DNA of 64,000 bases from Nocardia aurantia (GTDB taxonomy: Bacteria > Actinomycetota > Actinomycetes > Mycobacteriales > Mycobacteriaceae): NCBI RefSeq assembly GCF_009604425.1, contig NZ_WEGI01000002.1, positions 1-64,000 on the forward strand. The letters run 5' to 3'. Of the stretch, positions 50,575 through 58,598 are shown piece by piece. Each line of letters begins with the position of its first letter. Position 1 is the stretch's first letter. The notes beneath the pieces are model-generated. The model ran no database searches and was not told the origin of the DNA. It saw nothing but the letters and a program-made list of their open reading frames with translations. Made by a program: the position numbers and the translations under genes.

Positions 50575-50589
50575 TATGTACGGTACATA
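50575..50589. promoter_or_regulatory. Palindromic operator, probable MarR site
   Basis: TATGTACGGTACATA has perfect 7-bp arms with a single central base. It lies 36 bp before the transporter ATG and 93 bp before the MarR start, in a short AT-rich patch. Confidence 0.72.
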
Positions 50590-50625
50590 TAGTTGACTTT
50601 CACCAGAGGGAAAGAAGCACACTCC

Positions 50626-52095
50626 ATGCACGCATCGACCCCGGTCAGGTCCGGCAGCATCCTCGCGGTGCTCGCCTACACCGGCATCGTGGCGTCGCTG
50701 ATGCAGACGCTGGTGGTGCCGCTGCTCGGCCAGCTGCCCACGATCCTGCACAGCAACGCGTCCACCACCGCCTGGGTGGTCACCATCACCCTGCTCGTCG
50801 GCGCCGTCGCGACCCCGGTCGCCGGTCGCCTCGGCGACATGCTCGGCAAACGCCGCATGCTGATCGCCTCCACCGTGCCGCTGGCCGTCGGTTCCGTGAT
50901 CGCCGCGCTCGCCGTCAACGCGCCGATGATGATCGTCGGCCGGGGCCTGCAGGGCCTCGGCTTCGGCACCATTCCGCTGGCCGTGGCGCTGCTGCGCGAC
51001 GTGCTGCCGCCGGAGAAGCTCGGCTCCGCCATCGCGCTGATCAGCTCCTCGCTGGGCATCGGCGGCGCCCTGGGCCTGCCGATCGCCGCCGCCATCACGC
51101 AGTACAGCAACTGGCGGGTGCTGTTCTGGGCCGCCGCCGCACTGGTGCTCGTCTCCACCGTGCTGATCACCGTGGTCGTCCCGGAGGGCACCTCCGAGGG
51201 CTCGAAGGGCCGCTTCGACGGCGCCGGGGCGGTCCTGCTCGGCGGCGGGCTGGTCGCCATGCTGCTCGGCGTCTCCAAGGGCTCGTCCTGGGGCTGGACC
51301 AGCGGTTCCATCCTGGGACTGTTCGCCGGCGCACTCGTGCTGCTGCTGATCTGGGGCTGGTGGGAGCTGCGGGCCGGTGAGCCGCTGGTCGACCTGCGGA
51401 TCACCGCGCGGCCGCAGGTACTGGTCACCAACATCGCGACCGTCGCCATCGGCGTCGGCATGTACGCCCTGCAGCTGAGCGTCCCGCAGCTGCTGCAGCT
51501 GCCGAAGACGCTGGGCTACGGCCTCGGCCAGTCGATGCTGGCCACCGGCCTGTGGATGGCCCCGGCCGGCATCATGATGATGCTGATCTCACCGATCGGC
51601 GCCAAGCTGTCGGCCCTGCGCGGACCGAAGGTCACCCTCGCCACCGGCGCCGCGGTCATGGCCGTCGGGTATGCCGCCGGGCTGCCGCTGATGCACCACG
51701 CGTGGGGTCTGCTGATCGTCAACATCATCTGCAGCACCGGTGTCGGCTTCGCCTACGGCGCGATGCCCGCCCTGATCATGGGCGCGGTGCCGCAGTCGGA
51801 GACCGCCGCCGCCAACGGGTTCAACACCCTGATGCGGTCGGTCGGCACCTCGATCTCGTCCGCGGTGATCGGCGCGGTGCTGGCCACCATGAGCGTGACC
51901 CTCGCCGGCCACGTCTTCCCGACCGAGCACGGCTTCCGGGTCGTCTTCCTGATCGGCGCGGCCGTCTGCCTGGTCGCCACGGTGATCTGCCTGCTGATCC
52001 CGGTCCGCCGGACCGTGGTCGACCAGCCGGCCGAGGCCGCGGCCGCGGAACTCGCCGAGATCGACGCGGAGGCGGCCGAGGTCGCGCACGCCTGA
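50626..52095 (+). CDS. DHA2-type MFS multidrug transporter
   Basis: A 489-residue integral membrane protein with about 14 hydrophobic segments, as in drug:H+ antiporters of the DHA2 group. The loop motif A GRLGDMLGKRRML lies near residue 68 and motif C-like glycine runs follow (ISSSLGIGGALGLPIAAAI). The C-terminus is an Ala/Glu-rich cytoplasmic tail. The ATG is chosen after AGAGGGAAAG; an upstream frame start lies inside the operator region and is unlikely. Probably exports a compound sensed by the divergent MarR protein. Confidence 0.88.
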   Translation: MHASTPVRSGSILAVLAYTGIVASLMQTLVVPLLGQLPTILHSNASTTAWVVTITLLVGAVATPVAGRLGDMLGKRRMLIASTVPLAVGSVIAALAVNAPMMIVGRGLQGLGFGTIPLAVALLRDVLPPEKLGSAIALISSSLGIGGALGLPIAAAITQYSNWRVLFWAAAALVLVSTVLITVVVPEGTSEGSKGRFDGAGAVLLGGGLVAMLLGVSKGSSWGWTSGSILGLFAGALVLLLIWGWWELRAGEPLVDLRITARPQVLVTNIATVAIGVGMYALQLSVPQLLQLPKTLGYGLGQSMLATGLWMAPAGIMMMLISPIGAKLSALRGPKVTLATGAAVMAVGYAAGLPLMHHAWGLLIVNIICSTGVGFAYGAMPALIMGAVPQSETAAANGFNTLMRSVGTSISSAVIGAVLATMSVTLAGHVFPTEHGFRVVFLIGAAVCLVATVICLLIPVRRTVVDQPAEAAAAELAEIDAEAAEVAHA

Positions 52096-52286
52096 CCGTT
52101 ACCGCCACGAGCTGGCAATCGACTGGCGAACGGCGAAAGGATGGCATTCACGCCGGGCACACAGCCGGCGCGGGTGCCGTCCACCGCGTCCCGGCCGGAG
52201 ACGTTCCGGCTCGACCCCGGGCGCACCGGACCGGGCCGCCGCAACCCCCGGCGGCCGGAACCGAACCATCGACCCGAGGAGATCCC

Positions 52287-53045
52287 TTGAGCACCAGCAG
52301 TTTCGAAGAACGCGTCGCGATCGTCACCGGCGGCGGATCCGGTATCGGCCGGGCCATGGCACAGGCGTTCGCGCGGGCCGGCGCCCAGGTGGTGGTGTCC
52401 GACATCGACGGCACCGCCGCGGAGAAGGCCGCCGCCGACATCGGCGACGCGGCGGTCCCGGTCACCACCGACATCGCCGACGAGGACTCGGTGCAGCGGG
52501 CCGTGCGCCGCGCACTGGATGTCTTCGGCCGCATCGACGTGCTGTGCAACAACGCGGGCATCATGGACAAGATGCAGCTGCCGGCGGAGACGCCGATCGA
52601 CCTCTGGGAACGAGTGCTGCGGATCAACCTCACCGGCACCTTCCTGATGACCAAGGCGGTGCTGCCGCACATGCTGTCGGCGGGCCACGGCGCGATCGTC
52701 AACACCGCGTCCGAGGCCGGGGTCCGCGGCGGGGCCGCCGGCGTCGCCTACACCGCCTCCAAGCACGGCGTGGTCGGGCTGACCAAGAATGTGGCCTGGG
52801 CGTACGCGAAGGACGGGATCCGCTGCAACGCGATCCTGCCCGGCCCCACGATGACCAACATCGCGAAATCGGCGGACGACTTCGACCGGGTCGGCGCGGC
52901 GCGGCTGTATCCGGTGATCTCGCTGGGTGAGCGGCCGGCCTCGCCGGAGGAGCAGGCCGACGTGGCGGTGTTCCTGGCCTCGGACGCCGCGATCAACATC
53001 AACGGCGCGATCCTGCCGGTCGACGGCGGGTGGAGCGCCGCCTGA
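52287..53045 (+). CDS. Short-chain dehydrogenase/reductase
   Basis: A 252-residue classical SDR: AIVTGGGSGIGRAMAQAFARAGAQVVVSDID near residue 9, LCNNAGIMDKMQLPAE near residue 82, VNTASEAGVRGGAAGVAYTASKHGVVGLTK (Ser-Tyr-Lys) near 135-164, and the C-terminal GAILPVDGGWSAA. It starts with TTG, supported by GAGGAG eight bases upstream. It follows the MFS gene by 190 nt, so it may be co-transcribed or separate. Substrate unknown. Confidence 0.86.
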   Translation: MSTSSFEERVAIVTGGGSGIGRAMAQAFARAGAQVVVSDIDGTAAEKAAADIGDAAVPVTTDIADEDSVQRAVRRALDVFGRIDVLCNNAGIMDKMQLPAETPIDLWERVLRINLTGTFLMTKAVLPHMLSAGHGAIVNTASEAGVRGGAAGVAYTASKHGVVGLTKNVAWAYAKDGIRCNAILPGPTMTNIAKSADDFDRVGAARLYPVISLGERPASPEEQADVAVFLASDAAININGAILPVDGGWSAA

Positions 53046-53181
53046 CGGACGGCGCGGCCGCGCGGTGACCGGTTCGCCGCGAGGCGCCGGCGACCGGGTC
53101 CCGCTCCCCTGGCGGCACGGTCCTATGCGGTGACCGGATGTCCCGCGCCACTGGCCGCACAGTCCCTACGAGTCGTGCGAT

Positions 53182-54459
53182 TCAGCCGGCCGCCGACGGC
53201 AGGGCCAGATCGGCGCTCGCCGGGCCCGCGACCACCGGTTCGAGGTGGCGGCGGGTCTTCCGGCGCGAGAGCAGGATTCCGGTGAAGGCGATCGCCCAGA
53301 TCGGATACTGCACCAGCCAGGCCAGCCGGAACGCGTCGAAGGTGTAGCCGCCCGCGCGGCCGAGGACCAGGCCCATCCCCTCGATCGCCAGCAGCGTCCC
53401 GAGGAAGCCGCCGATGTTCACGATGCCCTGCGCGGTGCCGAGCGTACTGCCGGAATGGAAGGTGCGGGCGTAGTCGAAGCCGACGTTCGAGCCCGGACCG
53501 CCGACGGAGATCACCACCACCAGCAGCACGAGCAGCCAGCGCGGGGCGGGCCCGCCCAGCGCCAGCACCGTCGTCCAGATCGCGACCGCGGCCGTCATGA
53601 TGCCCAGCACCAGCTGGGACCGCCGCAGCGGGAACCGGCCGCACAGTTCGCCGACCACCGGCCCGGCGACGAGCGCGACGCCGACCGACACGGTCAGTAG
53701 CCAGCCCGCCGCCGACTGCGAGAACCCTTGGGCCGACACGAGATACGGCACGCCCCACATCAGCGCGAACGCGGTCGTGGAGAACATCGTCCCCATGTGG
53801 GTGAAGAAGCCCAGCCGGGTGCCGGGATGTGCCCACAGCGCCCGCACCTGACCGCCGAGCTGCCGCAGTCCGGCCGGCGCCGCGCGGACCTCGGCGGATC
53901 CCGGGGGCAGGTCGCGCACCAGCAGCACCGCCGGCACCGCGCCGAGCAGGCCGAGGACCGCGACCGCGGTGTAGGCCGGTGACCAGCCGGCGAGGTGCAG
54001 CAGCGCCAGGAACGGGACCGCGGACATGATCTGGCCCAGCTGTCCGAGCATCGCCGTCAGCTGGGAGATCAGCGGGACGCGCCGCGACGGGAACCAGCGC
54101 GGCACCAGCCGCAGCACCGAGATGAAGGTGCAGGCGTCGCCACAGCCCACCAGGATCCGGCCGAGGATCGCCAGCGACAGCGTCCCGGTGGCGGCCAGCA
54201 GCGCCTGACCGCACGCCATCACCACCGCGCCGGTCACGACCATCGCCCGTGAGCCGAACCGGTCCAGCATCAGCCCGGCCGGGATCTGCATGCCCGCGTA
54301 CACGATCACCTGGAGTACCACGAATTCCGAGAGCACCGACGGCCCCGCGTGGAAGCGGTCCGCCGCGGCCAGCCCGGACACGCCGAACGAGGTGCGTTGC
54401 AGCACCGCGATCACATAGACCGAAACCCCGACTCCCCAGACCAGATACGCGCGCCTCAT
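53182..54459 (-). CDS. MFS transporter (nitrate/hexose-phosphate-type single-domain MFS)
   Basis: A 425-residue membrane protein with 12 predicted hydrophobic segments. It opens with MRRAYLVWGVGVSVYVIAVLQRTSFGVSG, has LMLDRFGSRAMVVTGAVVMACGQALLA (motif A region) near residue 62 and FPSRRVPLISQLTAMLGQLGQIM near 130. Uptake of an organic anion or sugar phosphate is as likely as efflux. The ATG at 54459 begins the first membrane helix; a longer frame upstream is not supported. Confidence 0.85.
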   Translation of the reverse strand: MRRAYLVWGVGVSVYVIAVLQRTSFGVSGLAAADRFHAGPSVLSEFVVLQVIVYAGMQIPAGLMLDRFGSRAMVVTGAVVMACGQALLAATGTLSLAILGRILVGCGDACTFISVLRLVPRWFPSRRVPLISQLTAMLGQLGQIMSAVPFLALLHLAGWSPAYTAVAVLGLLGAVPAVLLVRDLPPGSAEVRAAPAGLRQLGGQVRALWAHPGTRLGFFTHMGTMFSTTAFALMWGVPYLVSAQGFSQSAAGWLLTVSVGVALVAGPVVGELCGRFPLRRSQLVLGIMTAAVAIWTTVLALGGPAPRWLLVLLVVVISVGGPGSNVGFDYARTFHSGSTLGTAQGIVNIGGFLGTLLAIEGMGLVLGRAGGYTFDAFRLAWLVQYPIWAIAFTGILLSRRKTRRHLEPVVAGPASADLALPSAAG

Positions 54460-54666
54460 CGCCTCACAGCCTAATTCATCCCATGATCCGGCGAGCGCTC
54501 GCCACCGTCCTGACCTCGGGAATCGCGGTGCGACAGCGGATCTCGACCACGAGCGCCCCCCCGGACCCGGCCCACCCCGATACACTGCGTACTACATCCG
54601 TGACACCGCTGGAAGCCCGCCGCGCGACGTGGCAGGCGCCTGCCGACCTCGGCGGAAGGGGCACAC

Positions 54667-55590
54667 ATGAGCGGTCCAGGATTCGAGGCAGCGCCGGAGC
54701 GCCCGGCGGCGGACTCCCCGCTCTCCCCCGGCGATCACGACACGCGCGTTCCGGAGCCGCCACCGGCCAGTTCTCCGCTCGCGCCCAGCGCTGGTGACGT
54801 GCACGTTCCGGCGGCGGCGGAACTTCGACCCGCAGGAAGCTCGTTCGAACAAGGGATGAATTCGGAAGCGTTGATACGGCATTCGGCGACCGATGGTGGC
54901 CGGTCGGAGTCACGGCATGCCGAGCCGGAATTCGTACCGAGCGCGAGCGACCGAGGGCCGATCGCCGATCGTCACCCCGGTCCGGGCCCGGCGCTCGTGG
55001 CCGCCACGCACGGCGATGCGGCGCCGGCGGAGGATGTGGACAGCCGGATGTCCACTGCGGGAGGCATTCTCGTCGACCGCGCCGGGCTGTGGGATGCCGA
55101 GGCGCTCGGCGATGTCGCGGCCGCGACGTTTCCGCTGGCCTGTCCGCCGGATCTGGCCGCGGCGGATATCGAGGCGTTCATCGCCGAGGCGTTGTCCGGC
55201 GACCGGTTCGGCGAATACCTCACCGATCCGCGGCGGATCGTCCTCAAGGCCGCCGATGACTCCGGGATCGTGGGCTACACCATGCTGGTGACCGGTGATC
55301 CCGTCGAACCCGTTGTCGCGCATGCTGTTTCGGTGCGACCGGCGCTCGAACTCAACAAGATGTACGTGCTGCCGGGCCATCACGGCGGCGAGGTGGGCGG
55401 TGCGCTGATGCGGGCGGCGATCGATACCGCTCACGAAACCGGTTGCGCCGCACTGTGGCTCGGGGTGAATCAGGAGAATCTGCGGGCCCAGCGGTTCTAC
55501 GGCAAGCACGGCTTCCGCATCGTCGGCACCCGGGCCTTCACCGTCGGCGCCGTCCGCTGCCGGGACTACGTGATGCAGCGGACCCTGTGA
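54667..55590 (+). CDS. GNAT-family N-acetyltransferase with disordered N-terminal extension
   Basis: A 307-residue protein. The C-terminal 165 residues form a GNAT domain: VDRAGLWDAEALGDVAAATFPLACPPDLAAADIEAFI, then LNKMYVLPGHHGGEVGGALMRAAIDTAHETGCAALWLGVNQENLRAQRFYGKHGFRIVGTRAF, with the acetyl-CoA loop GHHGGEVGGAL. The first 130 residues are Pro/Ala/Ser-rich and look disordered. The opening MSGPGFEAAPER resembles the MSGQG.EAA start of the 75-nt repeat, so the extension may derive from it. An internal start near 55050 (MSTAGGILVDRAG) would give a normal-length GNAT. Confidence 0.75.
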   Translation: MSGPGFEAAPERPAADSPLSPGDHDTRVPEPPPASSPLAPSAGDVHVPAAAELRPAGSSFEQGMNSEALIRHSATDGGRSESRHAEPEFVPSASDRGPIADRHPGPGPALVAATHGDAAPAEDVDSRMSTAGGILVDRAGLWDAEALGDVAAATFPLACPPDLAAADIEAFIAEALSGDRFGEYLTDPRRIVLKAADDSGIVGYTMLVTGDPVEPVVAHAVSVRPALELNKMYVLPGHHGGEVGGALMRAAIDTAHETGCAALWLGVNQENLRAQRFYGKHGFRIVGTRAFTVGAVRCRDYVMQRTL

Positions 55591-55633
55591 AGCGCGGGCC
55601 GATATTGTGCGCAGACAGGGTGACAGGCCCTGA

Positions 55634-55657
55634 GGGCCCGCGCGGGTGCACGGGCCC
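55634..55657. terminator. Hairpin between convergent genes
   Basis: GGGCCCG pairs with CGGGCCC across a 10-nt loop, between the GNAT and phosphatase genes. Confidence 0.45.
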
Positions 55658-55665
55658 GCTCCCGG

Positions 55666-56475
55666 TCAGCGCAGCAGCTTCGCCTTCAGCGCGGCGATGT
55701 CGCCGTCGGTGAGTTTCAGGCCCTCGTGCAGGTAGTTGTCGAAACTGCCGTAGCTGCGATCGACCTGGTCGAAGGCGGCATCCAGTTCGGGCTGGGTGAC
55801 GCCGTTGACCGCGTCGCCCGCGGGGGCGTTGCGGTAGAAGTTCGACAGCAGGAAGTCGTAGTTCACGGTGTCGCGGTCGACGCCCAGCAGCGTCAGCAGC
55901 ACCGCCGACATCCAGCCGGTGCGATCCTTACCGGCCGAGCAGTGGTACAGCACCGCGCCGTCGGTGTCGACGACATCACGCAGCACGCTCGCGAAACCCG
56001 CGTTCGCACCGGCCTCGGTGATGAACGCGCGGTACAGGTCCGGGCCGGCGCTGAACGACTTCAGCACGATCGCCGGATCGCCGCCGATGATGTCGTCCCA
56101 GTTCGCGGTGGCCCCGGCGGGCACCCGGTCGGCACTGGCGGCACGCTCGAAGGAGGTGCGCAGGTCGTCGACCACCCGCACGTCGTGGCCGGTCAGCGCG
56201 TTCAGGTCGGCGTCGGTGGCCCTGCCCAGCTCCGCGGTCCGGAACACCTTGCCGGAGCGCACGATACGGCCGTCGGCGGTACGGTAGCCGCCCAGGTCGC
56301 GCGCGTTGACGACGCCGTCGAGGTGCAGCGACCGATCATCGACACCGGTCAGCACCGAACCGGTCGCGGCGGGCGGCTCGGTCGCGGCGGCCGACGCGGG
56401 CAGCAGCAGGCCGGCGCCGGAGGATACGGCGGCGGACAGCACCAGCGCGGCGCCGAACAGGCGAGTACGGGTCAC
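55666..56475 (-). CDS. Secreted tyrosine phosphatase family protein
   Basis: A 269-residue exported protein. The signal peptide (MTRTRLFGAALVLSAAVSSGAGLLLPASAAA) is followed by a PTP domain with NARDLGGYRTADGRIVRSGKVFRTAELGRAT near residue 57, the P-loop HCSAGKDRTG near residue 178 (catalytic Cys and Arg) and the C-terminal YGSFDNYLHEGLKLTDGDIAALKAKLLR. This matches the MptpB-like Tyr-phosphatase 3 family, which dephosphorylates phosphotyrosine and phosphoinositides. Secretion suggests an extracellular or host-facing substrate, but that is inference. Confidence 0.87.
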   Translation of the reverse strand: MTRTRLFGAALVLSAAVSSGAGLLLPASAAATEPPAATGSVLTGVDDRSLHLDGVVNARDLGGYRTADGRIVRSGKVFRTAELGRATDADLNALTGHDVRVVDDLRTSFERAASADRVPAGATANWDDIIGGDPAIVLKSFSAGPDLYRAFITEAGANAGFASVLRDVVDTDGAVLYHCSAGKDRTGWMSAVLLTLLGVDRDTVNYDFLLSNFYRNAPAGDAVNGVTQPELDAAFDQVDRSYGSFDNYLHEGLKLTDGDIAALKAKLLR

Positions 56476-56517
56476 GGTCGAACTCCTTCCACACCCGCGA
56501 CGATCGCGGGATCGAGA

Positions 56518-57573
56518 TTATGCGGCACCGGCGGGAGCCTCGAAACGCGAGAGCGCCAACAACCGGGAAATCGCACGCAAATACTTCTTCCGATATCCGC
56601 CGCCGAGCATCTCCTCGGAGAAGATCCGATCGAGCGCGGCACCGGAAACCGTCACCGGGACACCGGCATCGTAGAGCCGGTCGGCGAGCACCACGATGCG
56701 CAACGCCACCGCCTGATCGGTCACCGTGTGCACGTTACCGATGTAGACCGCGCTCACACCGGCGATCAGCGCGCCGTACCGCGACGGGTGCAGGGTGCTC
56801 AGGTGCCGGACCAGCTCGTCGAAGTCGTCGAGAGTGGAACCCGGTGTGGCCGCGGCCTTCTCGGCCAGCAGCTCGGGAGCGGTCGGATCCGGCGCGGGCG
56901 GCAGATCGCGGTGGCGGTAGTCCGGGCCGTCGACGCGGACCGGGTCGAACAGCGCGCCGAGCTTCTTGATCTCGCGCAGGAAATCCTGTGCGGCGAATCG
57001 GCCCTCGCCGAGCTGACCGGGCAGCGTGTTCGACGTGGCCGCGACCGACACGCCGCGCGCGGTGAGCTCCGTGAGCAGCCGAGACACCAGCATGGTGTCG
57101 CCCGGATCGTCGAGTTCGAATTCGTCGATGCACAACACGCTGTTGCCGGACAGGCGATCCAGGGCGCTGGTGAAACCCAGCGCGCCGACCAGATTGGTCA
57201 GTTCGCCGAACGTGCCGAAGGATGCCGGAGCGGAGTCCGCGGAGCCACCGTCCGGGATCGCCCGCGCGGCGTGGTAGATCGACGCCAGCAGGTGGGTCTT
57301 GCCCACGCCGAAACCGCCGTCCAGATACAGGCCCGCACCGGAGACGTGCTTCTTCCTGCCGAACAGGCCCTTCTTGTGGTTCGCGGCGTAGATCTTGCCG
57401 ACCTGCTGCGCGAACTCCTCCGCCTTGCGCACGGCGGCGGCCTGGGAGGGCTCGTTCGGATCCGGAATGTAGGTGGCGAAGCTCACTTCGTCGAACGTGG
57501 GCGGCGGCACCATCTGGGCGATGAGCTGGTCGGCCGGGACTTCCGGATGACGATCGACGAGGCGTTGTTGCAC
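56518..57573 (-). CDS. zapE: ZapE/AFG1-family ATPase (Rv2670c-like)
   Basis: A 351-residue AAA-type ATPase: YLDGGFGVGKTHLLAS (Walker A) near residue 82, LCIDEFELDD (Walker B) near 146, SNTLPGQLGEG (sensor) near 180 and the C-terminal ADRLYDAGVPVTVSG..LDRIFS. These are the marks of ZapE, a cell-division-associated ATPase in proteobacteria and AFG1 in mitochondria. In M. tuberculosis the homologue Rv2670c lies next to ribD-like Rv2671, as here, in the same divergent arrangement with an 18-nt gap. Confidence 0.88.
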   Translation of the reverse strand: MQQRLVDRHPEVPADQLIAQMVPPPTFDEVSFATYIPDPNEPSQAAAVRKAEEFAQQVGKIYAANHKKGLFGRKKHVSGAGLYLDGGFGVGKTHLLASIYHAARAIPDGGSADSAPASFGTFGELTNLVGALGFTSALDRLSGNSVLCIDEFELDDPGDTMLVSRLLTELTARGVSVAATSNTLPGQLGEGRFAAQDFLREIKKLGALFDPVRVDGPDYRHRDLPPAPDPTAPELLAEKAAATPGSTLDDFDELVRHLSTLHPSRYGALIAGVSAVYIGNVHTVTDQAVALRIVVLADRLYDAGVPVTVSGAALDRIFSEEMLGGGYRKKYLRAISRLLALSRFEAPAGAA

Positions 57574-57590
57574 AAACGTAGCCTACTGAG

Positions 57591-58370
57591 GTGGTGGGAT
57601 CGGAGATCATGCACCTTGTGCCCAATGCGATCCAGTTCACAACGCTCGGCTCGGACGACCTGGTACGGCTGTACGCGTATCCGGCGCACCCGGATTCACC
57701 GTGGATCCGCGTCAACTTCATCGCCAGCATCGATGGCGCCACGACGATTGACGGCCGCTCCGGCGCGCTCGGCGGTCCCGCGGATCGGACGGTGTTCTCG
57801 ACCCTGCGCGACCTCGCCGATGTGGTCCTCGTCGGCGGCGGCACCGCCCGCGCGGAGAACTACGGCGGCGCCCGCACCGACGCCCATCGCCGGATCCGGC
57901 TGCATCATCACGGCCTCGGCGGCGATCCGGCCGGAACCCCGCCACCGATCGCGGTCGTCACCGCCCGCGCCGACATCGACCCGGCCGGACGGCTGCTCAC
58001 CGACACCGACCGGCCACCACTGATCCTCACCACCACGGCCGCCGACGCCGGTCGTAAACGGGCTCTCTCCGCCGCCGGGGCCGAGGTGATCGAGGCCGGG
58101 GAAACCACCGTGACCCCGGCCGCGATCAGCGCCGCGCTGGCCGAGCGCGGGATGCTGCGGGTGCTGTTCGAGGGCGGGCCGTCGCTGTTCGGCGATCTGA
58201 TCGCCGCCGGACTCGTCGACGAGCTGTGCCTGACCGTGTCCCCGATGCTGGTCGGCGGCTCCTCGACCCGAATCGCCATGGCGCCCACCGCCTCCCCCAC
58301 CCCGATGGTCATGCGGCACGCCCTGCTCGACGACGACGGCTCGGTACTGACCCGCTGGGAACGCGGTTGA
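57591..58370 (+). CDS. RibD-C-type pyrimidine reductase (Rv2671-like)
   Basis: A 259-residue NADPH-dependent reductase with the bacterial RibD C-terminal fold: IRVNFIASIDGATTIDGRSGALGGPADRTVFSTLRDLADVVLVGGGTARAENYGG near residues 40-93 and LFEGGPSLFGDLIAAGLVDELCLTVSPMLVGG near 190-220. There is no deaminase domain. The M. tuberculosis orthologue Rv2671 is a RibD-like protein reported to act as a dihydrofolate reductase analogue. An alternative start at ATG 57609 (MHLVPNAIQF) gives a slightly shorter protein. The stop is directly followed by a dispersed repeat element. Confidence 0.85.
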   Translation: MVGSEIMHLVPNAIQFTTLGSDDLVRLYAYPAHPDSPWIRVNFIASIDGATTIDGRSGALGGPADRTVFSTLRDLADVVLVGGGTARAENYGGARTDAHRRIRLHHHGLGGDPAGTPPPIAVVTARADIDPAGRLLTDTDRPPLILTTTAADAGRKRALSAAGAEVIEAGETTVTPAAISAALAERGMLRVLFEGGPSLFGDLIAAGLVDELCLTVSPMLVGGSSTRIAMAPTASPTPMVMRHALLDDDGSVLTRWERG

Positions 58371-58375
58371 GTTTT

Positions 58376-58561
58376 CGGCCTCCGCTTCGCTACGGCGGGT
58401 TCTGTGTTCTCGGCCTCCGCTTCGCTCCGGCGGGTTCTGTGTTCTCGGCCTCCGCTTCGCTCCGGCGGGTTCGCGGCCCCCCTAGTCTCGGTCCTTCCCT
58501 CCTCCGGTCAGTCGCTGCGCTCCCTCCCTCCGTCAGTCCAGGACCGAGACGGGCCGCGAAC
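58376..58561 (+). repeat. Dispersed hairpin element, copy 1
   Basis: 2.7 tandem 35-bp units (CGGCCTCCGCTTCGCTACGG + 15 bp) at 58376-58470 lead into a 93-bp core at 58469-58561 whose ends GTTCGCGGCCC and GGGCCGCGAAC pair, as do GTCTCGGTCCT and AGGACCGAGAC inside. Copy 2 lies inverted at 60835-60990. Confidence 0.85.
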
Positions 58562-58598
58562 GGGGGGGTCGGCCTTCCTCTGTGGCAGGCTGTAGCGC

